Shown: positions 28,328 through 38,968 of the stretch, piece by piece
How the letters are laid out: every line of letters begins with the position of its first letter
Numbering within the stretch: the stretch's first letter is position 1
Source of the DNA: Quercus robur
Lineage: Eukaryota; Streptophyta; Magnoliopsida; Fagales; Fagaceae
Direction: 5' to 3'
Assembly: GCF_932294415.1 (NCBI RefSeq)
Contig: NC_065535.1
Coordinates: 10,101,282-10,165,281, forward strand
Length of the DNA stretch: 64,000 bases
The notes under the pieces: model-generated
What the model was told of the DNA's origin: nothing
The model's input: only the letters and a program-made list of their open reading frames with translations
The model's database searches: none
Made by a program: the position numbers and the translations under genes

Positions 28328-28336
28328 TTTACACCC

Positions 28337-28807
28337 TTAGCTATTACATAAACCCATCTCTTTTCTCTTTAACAGCAATGCACAAAGATAAATTTTTTCC
28401 AAAACCCAAATAAAACAAATGATAGAAATTCACATGGGAAAAGAGTTAAAGATACAATGGACTGGCAACAATCCAGTTTTCAAGAATTTGGACTCGTGTG
28501 AGCCCAAATTTCAGCAAAGAAAACAAACTTGGGCCCACAACCGAGTTTCAAATTTGGGCCTCCTGGACTTGACCTCGGATAAAAAATTCGGCCCGGTCCA
28601 TTATAACATTTAGAAGACAGTAATACTATCAAACTAAAAAATAGTCCCAGCTGTTTTAAACTATTCACTGCTAGAGCTTCCTCTCTTTTGAGCCTACTTG
28701 AAGAAGAAGAAAAGAAAAAGAAAAACCTCTATAAAGACACAGAGAAAGAGAAAGGTTTCGCTGTGAAAAAGCAAAAAAAACGACGTCGTAGAAGCAAGAA
28801 GAAGAAG
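28337..28807. promoter_or_regulatory. upstream region and 5' UTR of the proteasome gene
   Basis: This 471-bp interval separates the LINE end from the PAF start codon. The last ~110 bp are purine-rich (AAGAAGAAGA, AAAGAGAAAGG) and open in the PAF frame, as in many plant 5' UTRs. No TATA box could be fixed. The LINE insertion lies within about 0.5 kb of this start codon. Confidence 0.4.
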
Positions 28808-31278
28808 ATGTTTAGGAATCAATACGACACGGACGTGACGACATGGAGTCCGACTGGGAGGCTATTCCAGGTGGAGTATTCGATGGAGGCAGTGAAGCAG
28901 GGCTCGGCGGCGATAGGGCTGCGATCGAAGACTCACGTGGTCTTGGCCTGTGTCAACAAGACCAATTCCGAGCTCTCCTCTCACCAGAAGAAGATCTTCA
29001 AGGTCGACGACCACATCGGCGTCGCCATTGCCGGACTCACTGCCGACGGCCGTGTTCTCTCCCGGTACATGCGATCTGAGGCCATTAATCACTCCTTCAC
29101 TTACGAGTCTCCTCTCCCCGTTGGCCGACTCGTCGTTCAGCTCGCCGATAAGGCTCAGGTCCTCATTTCTCTAACCCTAACCCTAATGCTGCCTTTTTTT
29201 TTTTTCGCTTTCTTTGTGTGTTTTCACTGTGGTAATTTTTTGAATGTTGCTCGTGTAAGATCGTGGAAGCTAGGGTTTTAGCGATTTTGAGTTGTTGTTT
29301 ATGAGCGATTGGATTATGGAAGCTTTAGGGTTTTGGATTTGGAGTTAGGAGTGAATTTGGTTACTGAGGGAATGCTTAAGATCTTGAATTTGAGTGATAT
29401 TGGGGATTTAGATTGAGTTTTTGTTAATTTCTTTATATTTTCATATTGAAAATTTATGGTTAAACTTAGTTTTCTGTGTGTGGAAAATGGCTGGTAATCA
29501 TCATTGTGGGAAGCCCTTTTGATATCCCTTGGAATTCAACAAGGCTCAATGTTGTGACTGCTTAGTAAAAAGCTTACATCAACTGCATTGTGCGATTTTG
29601 AGTAATTTTCCTATATAACAATTTTTGTTAGTGTCCCTGTGATGTTAATTTTTGGTTCTTTTTATACTTCATGTTACAAATTAGTTTTGCAACATTCATT
29701 TTAAATGTAGTGATACATAGACATGTCTTGATTGGTATTTCTTAACCCCAAGAGGAATTTAATCTATCTTTTTGCTGGTTAGCTGTGTTTGTATTAAACT
29801 GCACTTGAGGTTTGGTGAAGCCAATACTTTATTCATTTGATTGTATAACTCTCTTTTTGTGCCTCCTAATGAAATCAGTCCTTTTCTGGGGACGTGGGTA
29901 TGTTTTTGATGCCAAGCGTGTTATGCTAAATAGTTAAGACCCCATTTATAGGGATGCTTTTTTTTTTCCCTCTTGATTGCTGTAGTGACATTGAAATACA
30001 TTGGTTTGTGAAAATCTTGAGCGGTTAAATATCATCTGCTGCTTGGCATTTAAAATCCTACCTTCAAGCATGGGTTTAAGTTTGTCTTACCTTATGAGTA
30101 ACTCACATTCTATTTGAATTAAAGATGTAGGTGAGTCATATATTTGATATTATTGATTTAGCCACTTTCAACCAGTATCCGAAACTGGTTTTAATCTAAG
30201 ACTTGTTGACTGTACTCATAAAAAATGTATGGTATCCTAGAATTTAATAATTTTGAATGCTTAAAAGTGCTAAACAGGCTGGACTTATTTTTCTTTGTTA
30301 GTTCTAAGGGTCAGACTCAAATGTATTGAAAATGCCTAGGCTGGCTGGATTTGGTGTAATATTTTCATTTCTCACATACATATACTTAATTTTGACATAT
30401 TCATAAGCTGGTGAACATATTCTACAAGGGGCCAACCCATTTTATGGAAATGAATTGACTGAATTTTTATAAGTAATTATTTTATTATATTTTTGAAATA
30501 TGAGTAAATTTCACGAGTACCTCCTTGTTACAGTCCCCATTCCATAAGAGATTTTCACATTAGCTTTTATTTAAATCTTAATACATCCTACCGCACCTAA
30601 TAACATCTCAACAAACTCCCAGTTGGGTTGGATTTTTAGATAGGTATTACAAATGATTGGGTGTGGTTGTGCCTATTCTTTAATATATAATATGATGACG
30701 TGGCATGTTGGGATTGGAGGGTGTAAAACTTGGTTTTACGACACATTTTTAAAGAATTTAATCTCTTTGAAACTACATTGGGTCTTAGTGGATTTTGGGC
30801 TCTCAGTTATTCAGATTGACCAAACCAGGTTAAAATTTCCTCAGTTCTGATTTTAACTGTTAATTTTATTCTTGATTTCGTAATGCTGTGTGTTTTTTAA
30901 AATTACCAAGTCTAAAACAACAAGAGATACATAAGAGAATAGGCTTGAAATTTAAGGATGTCATTATAATGATTTGTGAATCCCGATGGTCAAAGAATAT
31001 GATAGTGGGATTTAAGACTTCTTTTTGGGGATTCCAAATTCTCTACATCTACGCCTTTCTCAAATTTTGAATTATTTCTGCTTCTTTATGATGAATTAAT
31101 CAGATTTGGACCCTCTCCAAAAGAAGTCTTAAATTGCAATGGAGAGGGTCCGTCATGGCTAGGGTCTATTTAAAATGATTCCATGGATCAGAACATGCCA
31201 CATCATTTAAAATGTGTAGTATATGCCATCTTGCCTAAAAGGCTAAAACTAACAGTGTTAAAACTAAATATTGTTGAC

Positions 31279-31312
<34 letters not shown>

Positions 31313-34300
31313 TAGCAGCAGAAGAAGGGATGGTGCTACAGGAAGACAAAGACCCAGATTGGCTGAACAATTTTCATTTGAAGTAAATAAGAAGAAGAAG
31401 GGATGGTTTAAGACCACCATTGAGCTGACCACAGCTGCTGCCAGGCGATCAACGAACAAAACCCCAAATTGGTTCTTAATCTTGTCCCAGTTCATCCACC
31501 TGAAAAACGCCCAAATTGGACTCCTTAGGGATTTCACCTCCTGCAAATGAATAATCACTTTGTGCTCAAATTCAAACCTATTCTTCCACCATGCAAGTGT
31601 TTCATCTTTTGTACTCATACACCACGAGATTCAATCTTGTGTGAAGTGTGAACAACCTCCGTGGCCTTTTTTATCAGCTTTGGTCTTAATGGATAATCTG
31701 AAATTAAGTTGGAAGCCCAAATCACCATAGACCAGAGTGGGGTAAAACATCTGCTTGTTTAGTTTTAAATGAGGTGGCACATTCCAAGCGAGGGATTCAT
31801 TTTAAGTTGATTTTAGCCATAAAATTGACCTTCTCCATTTTACAGTGAAATGGAGAGGTTCCAAATCCGAATTAATCATGTTATATGTTTTTAACTAATA
31901 AAGGGGAGTTCTTTTTGGATGAAGTATTTTCTTCTTGTCGTGATTGACAAATAAGATTGAGAAGTATCCCTTTTTACCATCCCTTCGCATGTGGCTAATA
32001 AGATTGAGAAGATTCAGAGGGACTTCTTGTGGGGGGATTCCAAGCTTCATTTGGTGGGGTGGGATAAGGTGTGTGCTCCTAAGGCTAATGGTGGTTTGGG
32101 AATAAGGAAGTTAACTACGTTTAACAAAGCTTTACTAGGAAAATGGCTATGGCGGTTTGGGGTTGAGGAGACTCGTCTTTGGAGGAGGGTGGTGGCTCTG
32201 AAGTTTGGGGAAGAGTGGGGGGGGTTGGTCTTCCAAACTGGGCAGGGGTGTTCATGGGTGTGGTTTATGGAGAAGTATCCGAAAAGGTTGGGAGGTGTTT
32301 AGCAAACACATCCGGTTTGAGGTAGGGGTGGGGGATAGAGTGAAGCTTTGGACGGACCAGTGGTGTGGGGACTCACCACTCCATCTATCTTTCCCGGTAG
32401 TGTACGGGATTGCTTCTAATAGAGAGGCTTCGGTGGCCTCGTCTCTTGAACGTTTGGGGACCGAGGCTCGGAGAAGTTGGAAGGTTCTTTTACTTAGAAA
32501 TCCAAATGATTGGGAGACGGGTGTGGTGGATGATTTCCTTCAAACCCTGGGTTCTAACATACCTCAATCTGAGCAAGGAGACTGCATGGTTTGGAAATTG
32601 TCGAAGAAAGGGGTTTTTGACATCCGCTCGTTCTACAATAATCTCCGAAGCTCCCTGCCTATTACCTTTCCTTGGAAAGGTATTTGGAAGGCTAAGGCTC
32701 CTACTCACGCCTCCTTCTTTGTTTGGATTACGGCTTGGGAGAAGATTCTTACAGGGGATATTTTGCGGTGTAGAGGATTCGATTTTGTTGATTGGTGCAT
32801 TTTGTGCCGTTGTAATGGGGAGTCGGTGAATCATTTGCTTCTCCATTGTGACAAAGCTTATCTGTTGTGGAGCATGGTTTTTAGATCCTTTGGTATTTCT
32901 TGGGTTTTGCCAAGATCGGTTGCAGATATGCTTTTCGGTTGGTGGAATTGGTTTGGAAAGCACTCTTCTAGCGTTTGGAATCTAGCTCCGTTGTGCCTAA
33001 TGTGGTGTATTTGGAGGGAGCGTAATTGGCGTACTTTTGAGGATAGGGACAAGTCTGATGACCAGTTGCTCGCTTACTTTAGTGGCTCTCTTTTTGATTG
33101 GTCTAGGGCTTGGGGACTCACCTCTAGTGATTCTATCCCTATGTTCCTTAGTTCTCTTCTCTGTAATTAATTTGCTATTTGTTGTCTCTGTTTGTTTTCT
33201 TATTTTTTTTTTCTTTTTCTTCTCTCTTTTTGTTTGTTTCCTTCTCTGTATTCTCTGTTCTGCCTTGTGTTTTCATGAGGTAGTTTTTAATATATATCTT
33301 TCTTACTTATCAAAAAAAAAATTGACAAAAAACCCCTATCATTGTTTTTGCAAGGATTATTTGCTCACATTTGGGAAGAATCAAATTTATATATGATCTT
33401 TAACAGGTAGATAAATACAGCTACTAACTATGAGGCTTTTGTATTGTATTTATTTATTTAGTTTGTACTTCATATAGGATGTGATGCTGATGGGGTTAAA
33501 GAATGAATAACTACAAGCTGACCTGTGAAAAGTTGTTTGTAAGGGTTTTTTTTTTCCCTAATTTTTAATTTTTAGAATTTGGGCACGTTAGCTATTGAAG
33601 GCAAGAGCTCTATTGAAATGACCATACCTTAACAATTTTTCCTGTAAGTGAATGATTGAGGACTGAAAAAGATTTGATCATCATACACTTTTAGAGTGAT
33701 TTAGGTTCTGTTCAGCTTTTAATTGTTAAATTCTAATCAAACTAGAATAATCTGAAAAGGTAATAGCCAGTAATAATGTTCCAGGCATGTTCTGAGTAAC
33801 AATATAAATGGGATTTAAAGAATAACTTTAGGTGAACATCATGAAGCAGGCATTGTAAGGTTTCGTTTCTCTTTATTGGTAGTATGTGAATTTTCATTTC
33901 TGTCTTTCCTTTTATGGCTCCATTTTGGAAATGCCCATCTCTTTCCTCTTATTCATTTGTGGAAGCTTCTGTATTTTTTTTCCCCTCTCTAGTGTCTTAG
34001 CTGATTACTTATGCTTCTATTTCATGTCCTGGGTACAGCATCTTTGTTCTTAGAGTAGGGGGATGTGTTCATATAGCTTAAAGAATATTATGCGATCTTG
34101 ATTTTCTTTTGGTGATTTTGATAATTCTTGGTATTAAACACCATGTCTTGTCTTATGTCTTAATTTGTTTTGCTGGAAGTATGGTACTTCTATTGCAAAT
34201 ACTATATGTGTGGATGCTTATGGTATCAGACTATCAGTATTTGATGAGATCTCTAGACTCACATACATGCACATGTGAAAACACATACACCTTCATGTGT

Positions 34301-35606
34301 TTACAAAGATATCTTTTGATTGCATATTAAGATCAGCTTTTATTCAGCATGATAGATTTTCAGCAAATACAAGAAAATTTGTGGAATGTTCAAACTTAAG
34401 AACTACTTATAATTTATTACGCTTTAGAGCTCATATTCTATATGGACTAATTCCACCATTTTAAGAGTGGATGGCTTCAAATTGATGGGGAAAATTGAAA
34501 TAGTTGGCATATTTTGCTTCTCAATGATGGTAATGTTCAAGGTGATTCTTTGCCTAATGATTTGATCCCTCATAATCTAAATTATCTTCACATGCATGTT
34601 ACTGAGCTTTTTGAACTGAGTTGAAGTTATTGGCAACAAATTTTAATCTGATGTTATAAATATCAGGTTAACATTATTACTAAAATTCTTTCAGATATTG
34701 ACATATATTTCAGTTGGTTTGGGGTTTGGAATCTGGGCCTAAGGGCTATATTTTGTTTTCAAGTGAATTTTAATGTTCTGTTTAGTCTCGCAAAACCCAA
34801 ACTACTTATGGGTTTTACTTGTTTTAAGGGAAAGCGATCTTTATGGGGTCTCCTCATGTATTTACCTCATAAATGAACTATATATTGTTGTTATTATAAA
34901 TAAAAACTTGATAACATGCTTTGGTCATTTTTAGGCCAACTTAGAATTTTAAAAAAGGGGAGAAAAAGAAAAGAAAAGAAAAGAAAAGAAGTGATTGTAT
35001 GCATTACATGTTCTCTGTGTGTAATGGCATGAAAAAGAAAATTCATGCTTCCATGCCTTCTGCAAGAGAAGCTATTCCTCTTTGTAACTATAACATGCTT
35101 TGGGGTGGCAGGTTTGCACACAACGTTCATGGAAACGGCCCTATGGTGTCGGTCTTCTGGTAGGTGGCTTAGATGAATCTGGTGCTCATCTTTATTACAA
35201 CTGCCCTAGTGGAAACTACTTTGAGTACCAGGCCTTTGCCATTGGATCTCGTTCACAAGCTGCAAAGACATATTTGGAACGCAGGTTTGAGAACTTCACG
35301 AATTCTTCACGGGAAGATCTGATCAAGGATGCACTTATTGCAACAAGGGAAACCTTGCAAGGAGAGAAGCTCAAGAGCTCCATATGCACAGTTTCTGTGG
35401 TGGGAGTTGGAGAGCCGTTCCATATATTGGATCAAGAAACTGTACAACAATTGATAGATACATTTGAGCTTGTGACGGAGGAAGAGCCTCCTGCTCCTGA
35501 ACCTGCTTCTGAACCAGCTGCTGCTGATCAGGGTGGGGCAGAACAGGGTGCAGGTGCTGAGCAGGGTGCCGCACCTGATGAAGGCGTGGCTCCAATGGAT
35601 ATTTAG
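28808..35606 (+). CDS. PAF1: 20S proteasome subunit alpha type-1 (alpha6, PAF)
   Basis: A structural, non-catalytic subunit of the outer alpha ring of the 20S proteasome, in cytosol and nucleus. Two exons, 28808-29158 (117 codons) and 35112-35606 (164 codons plus stop), join in phase 0 across a 5953-bp intron. The product is 281 aa, close to the plant norm of about 278. The start is the internal Met of [20 protein letters not shown]; frame upstream is open, but only this Met gives the canonical alpha N-terminal signature with [10 protein letters not shown]. Later landmarks are [26 protein letters not shown] and [17 protein letters not shown]. The C-terminal tail is acidic and Pro/Ala/Gly-rich and ends PMDI. 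The intron contains a LINE and a DNA transposon in full, yet the coding exons are intact. Arabidopsis has two paralogues, so the symbol marks the family only. Confidence 0.96.
29169..29187 (+). promoter_or_regulatory. telo-box-like motif at the 5' end of the PAF intron
   Basis: CTAACCCTAACCCTAA lies about 12 bp after the exon 1 donor. AAACCCTAA-type telo boxes are known near 5' ends of plant translation and housekeeping genes. Two TAGGGTTTT copies follow near 29272 and 29326. Function here is inference. Confidence 0.4.
31101..31869. mobile_element. non-autonomous DNA transposon in the PAF intron
   Basis: A 769-bp element has inverted ends CAGATTTGGACCCTCTCC and GGAGAGGTTCCAAATCCG (16 of 18 match). 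AATTAAT duplications flank it (31094-31100 and 31870-31876). It contains a (GA)n tract at 31280-31309 and, on the minus strand, an open frame of 127 codons with no family I recognise. A 7-8 bp duplication would suit a hAT relative, but the superfamily is uncertain. Confidence 0.65.
31952..33320 (+). mobile_element. 5'-truncated LINE in the PAF intron
   Basis: ATTGACAAA duplications at 31943-31951 and 33321-33329 bracket it. It ends with TTACTTATC and a short A run. The plus-strand reading starts at the end of the RT ([20 protein letters not shown]). After a frame slip in a G8 run (32217-32224) it continues to 33170 with the zf-RVT region ([14 protein letters not shown], then [13 protein letters not shown]). 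It lies in the sense orientation of the host gene, so its sequence is transcribed within the pre-mRNA. Confidence 0.92.
33330..35111 (+). other. remainder of the PAF intron
   Basis: No gene or transposon ends recognised. An AAAAG-rich tract lies at 34960-34990. The segment ends in the acceptor GGTGGCAG. Confidence 0.5.
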
Positions 35607-36111
35607 GATGCAAGGACTAGCCATGGTCTCTGTATTGGTGTCTGCAGATGTTTTCTGCCATGTGTTTGCAGAAAAGAGTACGGCACCAATGAAGACCTCA
35701 GTTTCTTCCTCATTTTTTTTTTCTTTTTGGCATGCTTGCTATTACCTCATTAGTGCAAATGACTGGCACTGGTGAACCTAGATTTACATTTGACGTTTAT
35801 ACTTGAGATAAATTATGAACTTTGTGGTTATGTTTCTACTGTTAAGTATCATGATATTCAGGTATTCAGCACGTCAGGAGGCTTGGCTATGTTTATTTTT
35901 AACCCTGCCCCTCTCCAGGCGGTGGGTTGAAAGTATTCAGAATACTTTGTGTACTACACCCTCTTCTCGAATGTATAAAGGTGGGTTTCATTTGTGGATT
36001 CTGCATTCTTCATATGAGACCTACATTTATGTGAAACAGAGGTGCAGTGTACTGTATGGAATAGTTTCACTTTTTTTTCTTTTCTTTTTTTCGTTTTAGT
36101 TGGTCTTATCT

Positions 36112-36480
36112 CTTACTTTTTCCTTTGCCTTCCACAATTTGTCACCATATAGACTGGAACAAGAAGTTTAGAATTATTCATTTTATTTTTATTTTTAACA
36201 CGAGGTAAACTCAAGCTCATCACCTTAACTCTTACTTTTTCCTTTTCCTTCCACAATTTGTCACCATATAGACTTGAACAATAAGTTTAGAATTATTCAT
36301 TTTATTTTATTTTATTTTTATTTTTAACATGAGTTAAACTCAAACTCATCACCTAAACTCTTACCTTTTCCTTGCCTTCCACAATTTGTCACCATATAGA
36401 CTTGAACAAGAAGTTTAGTATTATTCATTTTATTTTTATTTTTAACACGAGTTAAACTCAAGCTCATCATCTTAACTCAA
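36112..36480 (+). repeat. three tandem copies of a ~120-130 bp unit
   Basis: CTTACTTTTTCC starts copies at 36112 and 36231, and CTTACCTTTTCC at 36360 (spacings 119 and 129 bp). Each copy carries CCACAATTTGTCACCATATA and GTTTAGAATTATTCATTTTA (or a close variant). Length differences lie in the TTTTA tract. The array is about 0.5 kb downstream of the PAF stop. Confidence 0.88.
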
Positions 36481-36752
36481 GCTTATATCACCAAATTAAA
36501 CTATATGTTTATATGTAATTTATTTTATATTGTTTGTCATTGGCTTGATTAATTCATTACTTTTTTATATATATAGTAAACAGTGGACCATGATTAAAAT
36601 TATTTTTCTTTCTCAAAAAAATATGTTAATAATAAATAATTAAACTATAGATAAAATTATATTATTTGAGTAAACAAAATATAAATATTTTTGTTTATGT
36701 ACTTATAAAAAATTGGATTAACTAATCTTATATAGTTAAAAATTATACTAGA

Positions 36753-37569
36753 TGTAGGGGTATTGGGTCCAAAAGTTCATTATCTCTATATATATTAGGC
36801 CTGAGACCCAATCCGAGGACATGAAGTCGTCCGAGGAGAAGTAAACATTGTCAGGGGAGTCCATGTTACTAAGTGAAGAGGTTAGTTTTGGTCATAAGGG
36901 CCCAGGAGGGTGGGTTGAGGATGAATGTCTCCTTTGCTAACCAAAGCCGAGGTCCGAAGGGGTGGTCTGCCGTTTAGGGGAACGTTCCAGGAAATTCTGT
37001 TGATACAAATAAGCATTACAGAAACATAGGACAGAAGGGAGTCATAAAATATCTAAAAAGAAAGTTGCTGCCATCGTATTGAATGGTCTACAGCTAACCT
37101 TCTGGCCGCATTAATGTGGAAGTGATACCTGAACAGTAGTTTTTAGCTTTTCAGCTACTACATAAAGACTTCAGGAAGGTGCTAATGAGATAAGTATCAA
37201 CACCAACCATCTGGCCTGCATATGGAGGGAAAAGATGAAAAGGAGAAGAGAGTATAAAAGAAGAAGGACGGAATTAGAAAAGGAGATCGAGAAACTAAGA
37301 GAAAAACATTGTAGCAATTCAAAATTATATTTGTAATTAAACTTGAGAGAAATATATAAGAATTGATCTCCTTGGACTGTGTCGAAGGCGATTTTCTTTA
37401 GTTCAAACTTGTTCACCTTCATTTTCTTGTCATCTGAATCCACTTTAGTAATTATCTGATTCATTAAAACCAAGTTTTCTAACCCACTTTCTACAAATTT
37501 ATTGTTTTGGGCTTTTTGGGCCTAAGTCCATTCACTTTTTGGACTAGGAACTCAAATCTGGTCCTTACA
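36753..37569 (+). mobile_element. solo LTR (third family)
   Basis: This 817-bp sequence starts TGTAGGGGTATTGGGTCC and ends CTGGTCCTTACA, between perfect 5-bp duplications CTAGA (36748-36752 and 37570-37574). A GAGTATAAAAG TATA-type motif lies near 37250. There is no internal region. Confidence 0.9.
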
Positions 37570-37578
37570 CTAGAAATT

Positions 37579-37583
<5 letters not shown>

Positions 37584-37644
<61 letters not shown>
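37584..37644 (+). repeat. compound (AT)n(GT)n microsatellite
   Basis: About 13 AT units pass directly into about 17 GT units, starting 14 bp after the right duplication of the solo LTR. Alternating purine-pyrimidine runs of this kind can form cruciform or Z-DNA. Confidence 0.95.
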
Positions 37645-37646
<2 letters not shown>

Positions 37647-37789
37647 CACCAATAATAACTGAATCTCTTATGCACATATTTTCATACATATAAACATCTA
37701 GTATTATATAAACTTCTTTTTGACTGAAGAATATATATAAACTCAAATTGAGTCACTTGTTTATGAGATTATTTATAAAAATATTACTT

Positions 37790-38300
37790 TATTTAAGCTT
37801 AACTTATTTAATAGTCAAGTCTAAACTTGAAGTTGTGTTTGACTTTATTTGTTAAATAAGCATAAACAAATATTTTCTTGAGTTGAATTCAAATTTGTTT
37901 GATTCATTTGCAACCTATCACCATATTTTCTTTACTCTGTTTGAGTTTAACTCATTTAATAGTTAAGTCTAAACTTGAAGATGCGTTTGACCATATTTGT
38001 TAAATAAACATAAACAAATATTTTCTTGAGTTGAATTCAAATTTACTTGGTTTATTTACATCTTGTTTGACTTTATTTGTTAAATAAATATAAACAAATA
38101 TTTTCTCGAGTCAAATTCAAATTTGCTTGGTTCATTTACAACCTATCACGGAATTCAAATTTGCTTGGTTCATTTATAACCTATCACCGTATTCTCTTTT
38201 GTTTGGTTCTTGGGTGTTAGTTGTGTTTTCAAATTTGCTTGTTTCATTTACAATCTATCACCGTATTTGCTTTTGTTTGCTTCTTGGGTGTGTGTTGTGT
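37790..38300 (+). repeat. degenerate tandem repeats
   Basis: TAAACAAATATTTTCTTGAG recurs near 37862, 38010 and 38091. CAAATTTGCTTGGTTCATTT and AACCTATCACC recur several times to about 38280. The units are diverged and AT-rich. A related block (TTTAACAGTTGAGTCTAAA) appears at 52310-52330 in the gamma-CA intron, so this is probably an old transposon family. Confidence 0.6.
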
Positions 38301-38968
38301 TTTCAATTGGAGGGTTTACCCATCGGAGAGTTAAACTCCAGAGGATTGGATTAAACCAATTATAAGAGTTACATTCCCTAAAAATGGAAATCAGGATCTA
38401 AGATCTCTGGGCTATGCAATTGACTTTTGACTTTTTTGGGGAGCAAGAGAAGCAATTTAATGGCGATCACATCTCCATGAGCTGCTGAACTCAATGCAGT
38501 TAGAAAAATGCTCGCACAGACTCACATCTAAGCTTGTTTAGAACTCATTGCCACATGATTCCCAAATCCCACAAATCGTTCATCATTGTTAAAGTATCAC
38601 AATCCAAACACTAATATCTGGGGCCTGGGCTGGATTTTATAAACTTAATCAACTGATTATCACATACATTGCTCCTTGCTATTAATTCACATGAGATAAT
38701 AGGCCACACAGATTTAAAAGCCTCAAGAAAAGGGGTTAAAATTAAATTTAAAGATTTTTTTTTCCGGTAGTAAACTAATTTAGTGACTCAACATTTTAAT
38801 CATCAGTATTTCCGTGGGAAAATAATCGTGTAAGCATTAGTCAAGCCACCCTCAAAAAGCAACCAAAAAAAGAAAAGAAAAGAAAGAAGAAGCTGCAGCT
38901 TACTTAGAAAGGATAAATTAAATAACAATTAGAAAAAAGAACAACCACTAATGTAATTTGGGGAGAGA
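38301..38968. other. intergenic / 3' flank of the PfkB kinase gene
   Basis: No gene recognised. The part next to 38969 should hold the 3' UTR of the minus-strand kinase. Confidence 0.4.

Noticed and set aside
28688-28807. Upstream in-frame Met for the proteasome subunit
   Set aside because: The extension is a Lys/Glu/Arg-rich run typical of a purine-rich 5' UTR. The conserved alpha-subunit N-terminus starts at the Met at 28808.
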